Assembly: GCF_011602485.2 (NCBI RefSeq)
Contig: NZ_CP050022.2
Span: 2,686,001 to 2,750,000 of the forward strand
DNA: 64,000 nt
Source: Bradyrhizobium sp. 1(2017)
Lineage (GTDB): Bacteria; Pseudomonadota; Alphaproteobacteria; Rhizobiales; Xanthobacteraceae
Direction: 5' to 3'
Shown here in pieces: positions 9,701-18,770 of this stretch (its first letter is position 1; each line of letters starts with the position of its first letter). The notes below the pieces were generated by a model that saw only the letters and a list, made by a program, of their open reading frames with translations, did not search any database and was not told the origin of the DNA. A program made the position numbers and the translations under genes.

Positions 9701-11224
9701 ATGACCGAGGACAACAAGCCGAGCGGACCCGACCTGACCCAAGGCGTGTCGCTGACCGAATTCAAGGACGGCAAATTGCTCGGCCATGTCGGCGAAGAGG
9801 ATGTTCTCCTGGTCCAGACCGGCGACGAGATCTTCGCGATCGAGCCGTCTTGCAGCCACTACCACGGCCCGCTCGCCGAAGGCCTGGTGGTGGGCGACAC
9901 CATCCGCTGCCCCTGGCATCACGCCTGCTTCGCCTTGCGGACGGGCGAAGCCACTCGCCCGCCGGCATTGACTGCGCTGGCGGTATGGGACGTCTCGCGC
10001 GATCGGGACAAGATCGCCGTCCAGCGCAAGCGAGAATCACCGAAATCGCCAGCTGCACATCGGACCGCGCCGACGGCGGAAAGATTCGTCATCGTCGGCG
10101 GCGGCGCAGCCGGCTTCGCGGCGGCGGAGACGCTTCGGTGCGAGGGCTTCGCCGGGGCCATCACCATGCTCAGCAATGACGGTGCGATGCCGGTCGATCG
10201 GCCGAACCTCTCCAAGGATTACCTCGCCGGCAACGCGCCGGAGGATTGGCTGCCGCTGCGCGGCGAGGACTATTATCAGGATGCAGGCGTCGATCTCAGG
10301 CTGAACGTGAACGTCTCCGCGATCGACCCGAAGGGGCGAAACGTCACGCTGGGCAATGGCGAGAGATTGCCGTTCGACCGGCTGCTGCTTGCGACCGGCG
10401 CCGAGCCGGTCAAGCTGCAGATTCCGGGCGCAGACCAGCCGCATGTCCACACCCTGCGGTCCGTCGCCGACAGCCGCGCCATCATCAAGGCAGCCGGCAG
10501 CGCGAAGCGGGCGCTGGTGATCGGGGCGAGCTTCATCGGCCTCGAAGTCGCCGCGTCCTTGCGGGCGCGCAAGCTGGAGGTCCACGTGGTCGCGCCCGAG
10601 CAGCGGCCGATGCAGAAGGTGCTCGGCGCCGAGATGGGCGATTTCGTCCGGTCGCTGCATGAGGAGAATGGCGTTGTCTTCCATTTGAAGGATACGGTGG
10701 AAAAGCTCGACGGCATGCGCGCGACGCTGAAGAGCGGCGCGGTGATCGAGGCTGACCTCGTCGTGGTCGGCATCGGCGTCAAGCCGCGCCTTGCGCTCGC
10801 CGAGCAGGCGGGGCTCGCGGCCGATCGTGGCGTCAGCGTCACCGAATATCTGGAAACCAGCATAGCCGGCATCTTCGCCGCCGGGGACATCGCGCGCTGG
10901 CCCGATCCGCATTCACGACAAACCATCCGTGTCGAGCACTGGGTGGTGGCGGAGCGGCAGGGCCAGACCGCGGCACGCAACATGCTCGGCAGGCGCGAAC
11001 GCTTCGACGCGGTGCCGTTCTTCTGGTCGCAGCACTATGACGTGCCGATCAACTATGTCGGCCACGCCGAGAGCTTCGACGACGTCGCGATCGACGGCAG
11101 CATCTCCGGCAAGGACTGCCTGCTGAAATACCGCAAGGCCGGACGCGTGCTGGCGGTCGCCTCCATCTATCGCGATCTCGACAACCTGAAGGCCGAGCTC
11201 GAAATGGAGCGGTCGCGGGCTTGA
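9701..11224 (+). CDS. Rieske [2Fe-2S] domain / FAD-dependent oxidoreductase fusion (AIFM3/Nfrl-like)
   Basis: This 507-aa fusion has an N-terminal Rieske domain (residues ~10-105) with ligands Cys51-x-His53 (CSHYHGP) and Cys70-x2-His73 (CPWHHACF). A pyridine nucleotide-disulfide reductase-type flavoprotein follows, with a first Rossmann motif VIVGGGAAGFAAAE and a second, NAD(P)H-binding motif ALVIGASFIGLEVAA. The C-terminal reductase domain contains the FWSQHYD motif typical of ferredoxin reductases of oxygenase systems and of AIFM3. It probably moves electrons from NAD(P)H through FAD to the iron-sulfur centre; the acceptor is unknown. ATG 9701 has gaaaggag at the right spacing. The gene is likely cotranscribed with folE. 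Confidence 0.9.
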   Translation: MTEDNKPSGPDLTQGVSLTEFKDGKLLGHVGEEDVLLVQTGDEIFAIEPSCSHYHGPLAEGLVVGDTIRCPWHHACFALRTGEATRPPALTALAVWDVSRDRDKIAVQRKRESPKSPAAHRTAPTAERFVIVGGGAAGFAAAETLRCEGFAGAITMLSNDGAMPVDRPNLSKDYLAGNAPEDWLPLRGEDYYQDAGVDLRLNVNVSAIDPKGRNVTLGNGERLPFDRLLLATGAEPVKLQIPGADQPHVHTLRSVADSRAIIKAAGSAKRALVIGASFIGLEVAASLRARKLEVHVVAPEQRPMQKVLGAEMGDFVRSLHEENGVVFHLKDTVEKLDGMRATLKSGAVIEADLVVVGIGVKPRLALAEQAGLAADRGVSVTEYLETSIAGIFAAGDIARWPDPHSRQTIRVEHWVVAERQGQTAARNMLGRRERFDAVPFFWSQHYDVPINYVGHAESFDDVAIDGSISGKDCLLKYRKAGRVLAVASIYRDLDNLKAELEMERSRA

Positions 11225-11353
11225 CGCGCCGCATTCGATCCTTGATTTGCGTCAATGTTGCTGCCGGCGAGGGCTGCTTTGCTGGCTGTCGTTCCGGCAC
11301 GGCTCGTGCTATCCTGGCGTGTGCCTCCGGGCTTCGCATGCAGGAGTGGCCTC

Positions 11354-11929
11354 ATGACAACTGCTTCGGATACCCCACAACATCTCGGTCTTGGCTCGGG
11401 CATCGCTGCGCTGCATGCCAAATGGGGCTGGATCGTCGCGCTTGGTGTCGTCTACCTCATTGCCGGCTTCATCGCGCTTGGCAGCGTGATGATGGCGACG
11501 GTGGCGAGCGTGATCGTGGTCGGCGCCATGATGATCGTCGCCGGCGCTACCGAAATCATCGGCGCGTTCCAGATGAAGAGCTGGGGCAAGTTCCTGATCT
11601 GGGCCTTGCTCGGTGTGCTCTATGTCATTGCGGGCTTCCTGACCTTCGAAAACCCGCTGTTCGCGGCAGTGCTGCTGACGCTATTCCTGGGCGCGTCGCT
11701 GATCGCCTCGGGCGCCGTCAGGCTGTTTCTCGCCTTCAGCATGAAGCGTGAAACGCCATGGGTGTGGGTGGCGCTCTCCGGCGCCATCACGCTGCTGCTC
11801 GGTCTGTTGATCGTAGCGCGCTGGCCGGTCAACAGCGTCTACATCCTCGGCCTGTTCCTCGGCATCGATCTGATCATGGCCGGTGCCGGATGGATCAGCC
11901 TGGGCTTCAGCCTGAAGCAACGGCGCTAG
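11354..11929 (+). CDS. HdeD-like integral membrane protein
   Basis: This 191-aa protein has six hydrophobic helices arranged as three similar pairs (first pair around WGWIVALGVVYLIAGFIAL and IVVGAMMIVAGATEIIGAF), as in the HdeD/DUF308 family. In E. coli HdeD belongs to the acid-resistance island; the biochemical function is unknown. Start ATG 11354 follows caggag. A possible longer form from 11255 lacks support. A 74-aa LapA-like membrane protein gene follows after 25 bases. Confidence 0.85.
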   Translation: MTTASDTPQHLGLGSGIAALHAKWGWIVALGVVYLIAGFIALGSVMMATVASVIVVGAMMIVAGATEIIGAFQMKSWGKFLIWALLGVLYVIAGFLTFENPLFAAVLLTLFLGASLIASGAVRLFLAFSMKRETPWVWVALSGAITLLLGLLIVARWPVNSVYILGLFLGIDLIMAGAGWISLGFSLKQRR

Positions 11930-11954
11930 GCCGCCTCGCCGGAGGGAGATCGTC

Positions 11955-12179
11955 ATGCGGTGGTTTCACCTCGCCGTCATCGTGCTACTTGCTGCGGCGA
12001 CGTTGATCTTCGCCGCGCAGAATTTCGATACAGTGACGATCTCCTTCTTCAGGATGAACTTCAGCCTGCCGCTCGCGCTCCAGACGCTGATCGTCTATCT
12101 GCTCGGCGCCGCAACCGGCGGCAGCCTGTTTGCCCTGCTGCGGCGCTCCTACGCGGGCTCGAAGCGAGGTGTCGGGTAA
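11955..12179 (+). CDS. LapA-domain (DUF1049) small membrane protein
   Basis: This 74-aa protein has two membrane helices: residues ~5-22, and ~44-64 beginning LQTLIVYLLGAATGG. The intervening segment AAQNFDTVTISFF carries the N-x(2)-V-x-hydrophobic pattern typical of LapA/YciS (DUF1049). In E. coli LapA works with LapB in lipopolysaccharide assembly; no lapB lies here. ATG 11955 is preceded by ggagggag. It is probably cotranscribed with the HdeD-like gene. Confidence 0.8.
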   Translation: MRWFHLAVIVLLAAATLIFAAQNFDTVTISFFRMNFSLPLALQTLIVYLLGAATGGSLFALLRRSYAGSKRGVG

Positions 12180-12291
12180 ACCAGCAACTCGACGCAAGAC
12201 CATCTTACGGAACTCCGCTGATCTGACGCGCTGACAAAAAGCAGCACGCCGCGTGAGCGCTTCGCGCGGCGATGATCATCGGGGAGAAACC

Positions 12292-13503
12292 ATGAAAGCC
12301 GCTTTGGTCCTGGCCGCAGCGCTGGCTGCCGCCTGCCTGTCCACGCCCGCCGCCGCGCAAAAATCCTACGGTCCCGGCGTCAGCGACACCGAGATCAAGA
12401 TCGGCAACACCATGCCCTATAGCGGGCCGGCTTCTCCGCTCAGCATCACCGGCCGGGTGATCGCGGCCTATTTCGACGACGTCAACGAGAAAGGCGGGGT
12501 CAATGGCCGCAAGCTCAATTTGATCTCGCTGGACGACGCCTTCTCGCCGCCCAAGACCATGGAAGCGGCGCGGCGGCTGGTCGAAGGCGACGGCGTCGCC
12601 TTCATTTTCGCCACCATGGGCACCGCGCCGAGCTCGGCGATCGCAAAGTACCTGAACAGCAACAAGGTGCCGCAGCTGTTCCTGATCAGCTCGGCCTCGA
12701 AGTGGAACGATCCCGCCAACATGCCCTGGTCGATGGCGCTGCCCTGGGCGCCGAACTACACCAGCGAGGCCGCGATCGACGTCGCCTATGCCCGCGCCAA
12801 GAATCCGAATGCGCGCTTTGCGGTGCTCTACCAGAACGACGACGCCGGAAAGGAATATCTGCGCGGCGTCAAGGAGGCGCTCGGGGCGGACGCCGACAAG
12901 GCGATCGCGATGGCCTCCAGCTTCGAGGTCGCCGATCCCACCGTCGATTCCCAGGTGCTGACGCTCGCCAACACCAAGGCCGACGTCTTCATGATCTACT
13001 CGGTGACGCCGCGCGCCTGCGCGCAGGCGATCCGCAAGGCCCACGAGGTCGGCTGGCAGCCGACGCGCTTCCTCGCCAGCGGCTGCGCCAACAAGGCGAC
13101 CGTGATGGTGCCGGCGGGCCTCGACGCCGGCAAGGGCGTGCTCTCGCTCGGCGCGCTCAAGCCGTTTGTGGCGGAGCCGAAGAACGATCCGGCGATGACG
13201 GCCTATATCGAGTTCATGAAGAAGCGCCTGCCCAATGCCGACATCAACAACGTTGCCGGCCTCTACGGCTACACCGTCGCCGAGGCGCTGGTGGTCCTGC
13301 TCAAGCAGTGCAAGGACAATCTGACCCGCGAGAACATCATGGCACAGGCCGCGAACATGAAGAACGTGCCGCTGTCGCTGCTGATGCCCGGCATCACCCT
13401 CAACACCACGCCGCAGGATTTCCGCCCGATCAAGGACGGTTACATGCTCCAGTTCGACGGCAACGACTGGGTCGTGGCGAGCGAGCTCCTGCGCGGGACG
13501 TGA
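12292..13503 (+). CDS. Branched-chain amino acid-type ABC transporter substrate-binding protein
   Basis: This 403-aa periplasmic protein has a Sec signal peptide (residues 1-23, cleavage after STPAAA) and a type I periplasmic binding fold of the Leu/Ile/Val (Peripla_BP_6) class; signatures include DTEIKIGNTMPYSGP and the glycine-containing FAVLYQNDDAGKEY. It would deliver a ligand to a HAAT-family ABC importer, but no permease or ATPase gene is adjacent. Such orphan receptors are numerous in Bradyrhizobium and often bind amino acids, aromatic acids or amides; the ligand cannot be told. ATG 12292 has ggggag upstream; the ATG-like codon at 12253 is discounted because it precedes the signal peptide. 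Confidence 0.9.
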   Translation: MKAALVLAAALAAACLSTPAAAQKSYGPGVSDTEIKIGNTMPYSGPASPLSITGRVIAAYFDDVNEKGGVNGRKLNLISLDDAFSPPKTMEAARRLVEGDGVAFIFATMGTAPSSAIAKYLNSNKVPQLFLISSASKWNDPANMPWSMALPWAPNYTSEAAIDVAYARAKNPNARFAVLYQNDDAGKEYLRGVKEALGADADKAIAMASSFEVADPTVDSQVLTLANTKADVFMIYSVTPRACAQAIRKAHEVGWQPTRFLASGCANKATVMVPAGLDAGKGVLSLGALKPFVAEPKNDPAMTAYIEFMKKRLPNADINNVAGLYGYTVAEALVVLLKQCKDNLTRENIMAQAANMKNVPLSLLMPGITLNTTPQDFRPIKDGYMLQFDGNDWVVASELLRGT

Positions 13504-13545
13504 GGTGAGGGTGAGCCGGCGGCCTCTCTCCGCGAGCTCGGAATC

Positions 13546-13640
13546 GTAGGGTGGGCAAAGGCGCACTTGCGCCGTGCCCACCACCGGTCCAACACAGCAA
13601 CAAAAAGCGGTGGGCACGCTTCGCTTTGCCCACCCCACGA
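13546..13640. repeat. Palindromic repeat (TAGGGTGGGCAAAG type)
   Basis: The arms gtagggtgggcaaag...gtgcccacc (13546-13582) and ggtgggcacgcttcgctttgcccacccca (13609-13637) are inverted copies around a 26-base loop. The left arm contains a nested small palindrome (ggcgcacttgcgcc). The element sits between the binding-protein gene and the acyl-CoA dehydrogenase gene, where it would form a large hairpin. Confidence 0.85.
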
Positions 13641-13675
13641 TACTGGCGCGAAGGTCAGCGAGCGGGAGGACTAAA

Positions 13676-14890
13676 ATGGACTTTCAACATTCCCTCCGTT
13701 CGCTGGAGCTGCAGGACCGTGTTCGCCAGTTCATGCAAGCTCATGTCGAGCCGGTCGAGGATCTCTATTACGAGCAGGTCAAGCCTGAAGCCGTGCGCTA
13801 CAGGACGCCGCCTGTGCTCCAGGACCTCAAGCGGCTGGCACGGGAGCAGGGGCTGTGGAACCTGTTTCTCTCCGGCGAGCACGGGCCCGGGCTCACCAAT
13901 CTCGAATACGCGCCCGTGAAGGAGATCATGGGCCGCATCCTCTGGGCCCCCGAGGTCTTCAATTGCTCGGCCCCCGATGTCGGCAACATGGAGGTGCTGG
14001 CGAACTACGGCACGAAGGCGCAGCAGGAGCGCTGGCTGCAGCCGCTGCTGGAGGGACGTATCCGCTCCGGCTTCTCGATGACGGAGCCGCAGGTCGCCTC
14101 CAGCGATGCCACCAACATCCAGTGCGAGATCCGACGCGACGGCGGCGACTACGTCATCAACGGGCGGAAATGGTTCACGTCAGGCGCGATGAACGAGGAT
14201 TGCGAGATCCTGATCGTGATGGGCAAGACCGCGCCGGATGATCCCGACCGTCATCGCCAGCAATCCATGATCCTGGTGCCGAAAGCGACGCCAGGCGTGC
14301 GCATCGTCCGCGACATGCTCACCTACGGCTATGACGACGCCCCGGTCGGTCACCCCGAGATCGTCTACGAGAATGTCCGCGTGCCCGCCGAGAACATCCT
14401 GCTCGGCGAAGGCCGCGGCTTCGAGATCGCGCAGGGCAGGCTCGGGCCCGGCCGCATCCACCATTGCATGCGGCTGATCGGCTGCGCCCAGCGTGCGCTG
14501 GAATTGATGTGCCGGCGCGCGGTCTCCCGCACAGCCTTCGGCAAGCCGCTGGCCGAGCAGGGCTCGGTGCGCGAGGACATCGCGCATTCCTTCTGCGAGA
14601 TCGCGCAGGCGCGGCTCTTGACCCTGCAAGCCGCCGACAAGATGGACCGTGAGGGCAACAAGGCCGCGCGCGACCTGATCGCCGCCGCCAAGATCGTGGT
14701 GCCCAGCATGGCCGCCCGCGTCATCGATCGTGCGATCCAGATCCATGGCGCCGCCGGCGTCTCGCAGGACACGTTCCTCGCCCGCGGCTACGTCTACGCC
14801 CGCTTCATCCGCATCGGCGACGGCCCCGACCAGGTGCATCTGGCCGCGGTGGGGAAAGAGCTGGTCAAGCGGGGCGGGGTGATGGTGTAG
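13676..14890 (+). CDS. Acyl-CoA dehydrogenase family protein
   Basis: This 404-aa flavoprotein belongs to the acyl-CoA dehydrogenase family, which oxidises acyl-CoA at C2-C3 and passes electrons to ETF. The N-terminal helical domain is followed by the middle beta domain with [16 protein letters not shown], the FAD/substrate loop characteristic of the family. A C-terminal helical domain holds the motif [13 protein letters not shown]. The architecture resembles the ACAD10/11-like group. Substrate chain length cannot be told. ATG 13676 has gggagga seven bases upstream; a longer in-frame reading begins inside the palindromic repeat and is rejected. The gene stands alone. Confidence 0.92.
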   Translation: MDFQHSLRSLELQDRVRQFMQAHVEPVEDLYYEQVKPEAVRYRTPPVLQDLKRLAREQGLWNLFLSGEHGPGLTNLEYAPVKEIMGRILWAPEVFNCSAPDVGNMEVLANYGTKAQQERWLQPLLEGRIRSGFSMTEPQVASSDATNIQCEIRRDGGDYVINGRKWFTSGAMNEDCEILIVMGKTAPDDPDRHRQQSMILVPKATPGVRIVRDMLTYGYDDAPVGHPEIVYENVRVPAENILLGEGRGFEIAQGRLGPGRIHHCMRLIGCAQRALELMCRRAVSRTAFGKPLAEQGSVREDIAHSFCEIAQARLLTLQAADKMDREGNKAARDLIAAAKIVVPSMAARVIDRAIQIHGAAGVSQDTFLARGYVYARFIRIGDGPDQVHLAAVGKELVKRGGVMV

Positions 14891-15067
14891 GGCGGTACGC
14901 CGCCGGGACCGGCAACTCCCACGCGCCGGCCATGAAGTCCTATTGTTTCAGATCATTGTAGTACAATGGTAACTACTCCTGATTGAGAGTGGCGCTGAGC
15001 AGGCTATGGCAGGTTCGCGCAATTGAGAGAGAATGGACCGCTGGAGGAGAAGGCTTCTGCTGATATC

Positions 15068-16573
15068 ATGAGCAGCGGTCACGCCCGCGGTTGGGCGGCA
15101 AGCATCCTCCTCAACACGGGTTTGCGCTGGACGATCGTGGCGGCGATCCTCCTCGTCGTCCTGCTCATTCAGATTCCTGTCGTTCTCAATGCGGATCTGG
15201 CTTGCCTGCTGACTGAAGGTGAGAAAGTTCTCGATGGCCGGAAGCTTGGGGTCGACCTCTTCGAGCTGAATCCGCCGTTGTCGGTCTACCTGTATATGCC
15301 GGCATCGATGCTTGCGCGAGTGACCGGTATTGCGCCTGAGATCATCGTGATCATCCTGGTGATGATCGAGATCGTCGGCGCCCTCTTCATGATCGATCGC
15401 GCCGCTGCCGCGGCGAAGCTGGGAGCCGGAGAAAGAAGCGTTTCGACATACTTGTTCGTATTCCTGTTTGCGATTCTTCCGGTCGGCGTATTCGGGCAAC
15501 GTGAACACATAGCCGTCATTGCACTCGCTCCTTTTGTCGCCATCACTGCGATCCGCTGGCGCGGGCTTGCACCTGGACCCATTGCGGTTTTGGCCGGGCT
15601 GGCTGCCGGCCTGGCCATGAGCATCAAGCCCCAGCTCGCGCTCGTGCTGGGCTTTCCGATCATCCTTGGTGTCTTCCGCCAGCGTTCGGTCAAGCCGTTG
15701 TTCACCCCCGAAGCCTGTGCGGCCGCTGCCGTCGTCATCGGCTATGGGGCGGTGGTCGTTCTCGTCTTTCCCGATTATCTGTTGACCTATGCGCCGATGG
15801 TGACTGCGGCTTATCTGCCGTTGCGGATGAGTTTGGTCGAACTGCTTCCTTTCCCGGTCGCGGTGATAGGCGCTTCGGTCGCGTTTCTGCGCCTCGTGGC
15901 TCCCCAGGACTTCAAGATGGGAGGCGACGCGACGCCGTGGCTGGCCGCAGCGGTCGGCGGAGCCGCGAGCTTCATTCTCCAAGGCAAGCATTGGGGATAC
16001 ACGGCGTTTGCGCTTTGCGTGTTTGCGATTGCTGCGCCGATGCTCCATGCGCACGTCCGGACGTTGCGGATGCCGGTCATCACCGCTGGCCTCGTTGCCG
16101 TCGCGTTCATCGGGTACTGCCTGTCCGTGCAGGTCCGGCCCTTCCCGCCATTGCAGGGGCGTATTCAGGCTCTTGCAAAGCATCCGCGGCTGATCACGAT
16201 CGGTGATCACGTGGCTCTGGGGCATCCTCTCGTTCGTCAGATCGACGGGACGTGGGTGGGCAGCTCTTGTGTGCAATTGCTGGCGGCCGGCGCGATGCTG
16301 CTCCAGAACAGTTCGCAGCCAACTGTGGGCGAACGCGCAAAACTGGACGGCATCATACATTTCGAGCGGCGGCAGTTGTTGGCGGACCTGCGCGCCGGTC
16401 GACCGGACGTCATCCTCGTGGATACCTATCTGCTGAGCTCGTTCCGGTTCGACTGGCTGGCCTGGGCCAACTCCGATCCTGAGCTCCGGACAGAGTTGAG
16501 TCGCTACCGTGAAGTCGAGGACGTCGGCGGTCGCGTTCGGATACTGGTCGCGGAATCCAGTTCGGAACGATAG
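15068..16573 (+). CDS. Polytopic membrane protein, GT-C glycosyltransferase-like
   Basis: This ~501-aa protein has about ten membrane helices. After the first helix comes a loop with the acidic motif GVDLFELNPPLSVYLY, reminiscent of the D/E-x-NPPL motif of GT-C mannosyl/arabinosyl transferases that use polyprenyl-phosphate sugars. A C-terminal soluble domain follows the last helix. The specific substrate is unknown. Codon use and third-position G+C appear less biased than in neighbouring genes, as does the flanking DNA, consistent with horizontal acquisition. The start is uncertain: ATG 15068 lies 18 bases after ggaggag, and a TTG at 15023 is possible. Confidence 0.65.
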   Translation: MSSGHARGWAASILLNTGLRWTIVAAILLVVLLIQIPVVLNADLACLLTEGEKVLDGRKLGVDLFELNPPLSVYLYMPASMLARVTGIAPEIIVIILVMIEIVGALFMIDRAAAAAKLGAGERSVSTYLFVFLFAILPVGVFGQREHIAVIALAPFVAITAIRWRGLAPGPIAVLAGLAAGLAMSIKPQLALVLGFPIILGVFRQRSVKPLFTPEACAAAAVVIGYGAVVVLVFPDYLLTYAPMVTAAYLPLRMSLVELLPFPVAVIGASVAFLRLVAPQDFKMGGDATPWLAAAVGGAASFILQGKHWGYTAFALCVFAIAAPMLHAHVRTLRMPVITAGLVAVAFIGYCLSVQVRPFPPLQGRIQALAKHPRLITIGDHVALGHPLVRQIDGTWVGSSCVQLLAAGAMLLQNSSQPTVGERAKLDGIIHFERRQLLADLRAGRPDVILVDTYLLSSFRFDWLAWANSDPELRTELSRYREVEDVGGRVRILVAESSSER

Positions 16574-16808
16574 TCCCGCCTCGTTCGAGAAAACCGGCGC
16601 GGGCATGGGCAAACCGTAGCCCCGCCACGATGACATCATGCCAGTGTTTTGCCCGACGCGTCAAATGAAATTCGTAAAATCAGCAGTGCCTTTGCGGCGC
16701 CCGCCAAGCCATTGAAAAACCTCCTCCCGTCTACTGTGCATGGGGTTGTTTTTTCATTTTTTGTTTTGGGCGGTCCACCTTGCCGCCTTCGCCGCGGTCA
16801 GCGGTCCG

Positions 16809-18548
16809 TCATCCCGCCCTGGCGATCCTGCCATCCGCCGATCCCGCGCGCAGGTTCTGGAAGAACTTCTCGACCTCGCGCGACAGCGTGTCCGCCGTCT
16901 CGGTCAGGCTGCTCGCCGCCGTCAGCACCGAGGTTGCCGCGGTGTCGGTCTCGCCGATGGCGTCGCGCAGCGACGTGATGTTGGCGACCAGCGTCTCGTT
17001 GCCCTGCGCGGCGCTTTGCGCGTTGGACGAGATCTCGCGTGTCGCCTGGTCCTGCTGGCCGATGGCGCCGGCGATCGCCGAGGTGACCTCGTTGATCTCG
17101 CGCACCGCGCCGCCGATCTCGCGGACGGCGTCGACCGCGTTGCGCGTGGAGGCCTGGATCATCGAGACGTTCTCGCCGATCTCGGCGGTGGCCTTGGCGG
17201 TCTGGCCGGCGAGCGCCTTGACCTCGTGGGCGACGACGGCAAAGCCGCGGCCGGCTTCGCCGGCGCGGGCGGCCTCGATGGTGGCGTTGAGCGCGAGCAA
17301 ATTGGTCTGCTCGGCGATCGCCTGGATCAGGTTGAGCACGCCGTCGATGCGTTGCGTGGCCGCGGCGAGGCTCTCGATCTCGGAGATCGACTTCTCGGTG
17401 CGCTGGCCGGTCTGCTCGACCGCGCCGGCGGATTGCCGCACCTGGCGGCCGATCTCTTCCACCGAGGCCGACAGCTCCTCGGCGGCGCTCGCCACCGCCG
17501 TGACGTTGTGCGAGGCCTGCTCGGTGGCGTTCGCGGCGGTGCCGGCGCGGCTGTTCGCATCCGCGGTGACGCGCGTGATGGTCTGCGCGGTCTCGCGCAT
17601 GGTGGAGGCGTTGTCGCTGAGGCCGCGCATGATGGCGCCGATCGCCTCGCGGAACGCCTCGACCGATGTCTCGATATGGCGGGCGCGCTCCTCGCGCGCG
17701 GCGGAGTCGTTCGAGACCTGAGAGGCGAGATTGCGGTTGCGGCCCATCGCCTCCTGGAAGACCTCGATCGCGCGTGCCAGTGCGCCGATCTCGTCGGCGC
17801 GGTGGCTATAGGGCACCACGACGTCCTCGCTCCCGTCGGCGACCTGCTTGATCGTCGCCGTGATGGCCGAGAGCGGCCGTGCGATCGAGCGGGCGATGAT
17901 GACGATGCCGAGCACGACCAGGACCAGCGCAAGGCCGCCGAGGCAGGTCAGGACGAAAGACAGCGTGCGATTGGTCTCGGTCTGCCGGGCGATCTGCTTG
18001 GCGCGCTCGGCGTAGACCTTCGAGAGGGCTTCGAGATCCTTGTTCAGCGCCGACCGCACGCTGCGATTGGCGTCGTTGTCACCCCATTCGCGGCCGGCGG
18101 CCGCATTGATCTCGACGCCGCGGCGTACCAGCTCCTTGCGGAACTCGACGAACTGCTCGATGCGCTTCTTGAAGGTGGCGAACTGCTCGGCATCGTCGTC
18201 CCTGACGATGGTCTCCCAGCGCCTCACGACGTCGAGGATCTGCGCGTTGAACTTGAGCAGGCCATCGCCGTATTTCTTCACGACGGCGGGCTCCGTCGAC
18301 ATGTAGACGCCGCGCGATTCCATCACGACCGCGTAGACCAGCGAGTTGACGCGCTCGACGTTCAGCGCGGCGGCATTCGCCGTCTCGATCGCGCTGGTCA
18401 GGTCGGCGCTGCGGCGGCTGTTGTAGTCGGACAGCATCGCGATCGCCGCCGTCAGCAGCGCGAACAGTGCGAAGATCGCATAGAGTTTGGCGGCAAGCGT
18501 GAAGCGGCCGGCAAGGCGGGCGGCATTCCCAGATCGGTCAGATGGCAT
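16809..18548 (-). CDS. Methyl-accepting chemotaxis protein
   Basis: This 579-aa transmembrane chemoreceptor has its first membrane helix near residues 18-38 and a helical periplasmic sensor region of ~140 residues, resembling a four-helix bundle. A second helix (~residues 180-202) is followed by a HAMP domain ([18 protein letters not shown]) and a cytoplasmic signalling domain with the hairpin-tip sequence [21 protein letters not shown]. It should control CheA with CheW. No C-terminal CheR-binding pentapeptide is seen; the protein ends [21 protein letters not shown] 18548 is preferred to TTG 18602. It is divergent from eutB, and no che genes are adjacent. Confidence 0.93.
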   Translation of the reverse strand: MPSDRSGNAARLAGRFTLAAKLYAIFALFALLTAAIAMLSDYNSRRSADLTSAIETANAAALNVERVNSLVYAVVMESRGVYMSTEPAVVKKYGDGLLKFNAQILDVVRRWETIVRDDDAEQFATFKKRIEQFVEFRKELVRRGVEINAAAGREWGDNDANRSVRSALNKDLEALSKVYAERAKQIARQTETNRTLSFVLTCLGGLALVLVVLGIVIIARSIARPLSAITATIKQVADGSEDVVVPYSHRADEIGALARAIEVFQEAMGRNRNLASQVSNDSAAREERARHIETSVEAFREAIGAIMRGLSDNASTMRETAQTITRVTADANSRAGTAANATEQASHNVTAVASAAEELSASVEEIGRQVRQSAGAVEQTGQRTEKSISEIESLAAATQRIDGVLNLIQAIAEQTNLLALNATIEAARAGEAGRGFAVVAHEVKALAGQTAKATAEIGENVSMIQASTRNAVDAVREIGGAVREINEVTSAIAGAIGQQDQATREISSNAQSAAQGNETLVANITSLRDAIGETDTAATSVLTAASSLTETADTLSREVEKFFQNLRAGSADGRIARAG

Positions 18549-18770
18549 GGTGTTCAAGGAGCCCGAGATGGCCTGGAGCGGCCGGTGAGCACGGTCGTGC
18601 AAATTGATGCAAAACTATGCAGAACGAAGATGGATGCGCCGTTAACGGCCAGGGGTTGGCCCTTCGCCCTTGGCGGAAAGAAAGGTAAGATATTTCAGCG
18701 TCTTGATCTGAAGGTATAGTCTTGGGATCGCGCTGGACTCGGCCGCTGGCCGACGAACCCGGAGGGGCCT

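Noticed and set aside
18549..18770. Cobalamin riboswitch before eutB
   Set aside because: No B12-box-like sequence or characteristic fold was recognised; the gap is short and also holds the promoter of the divergent chemoreceptor gene.
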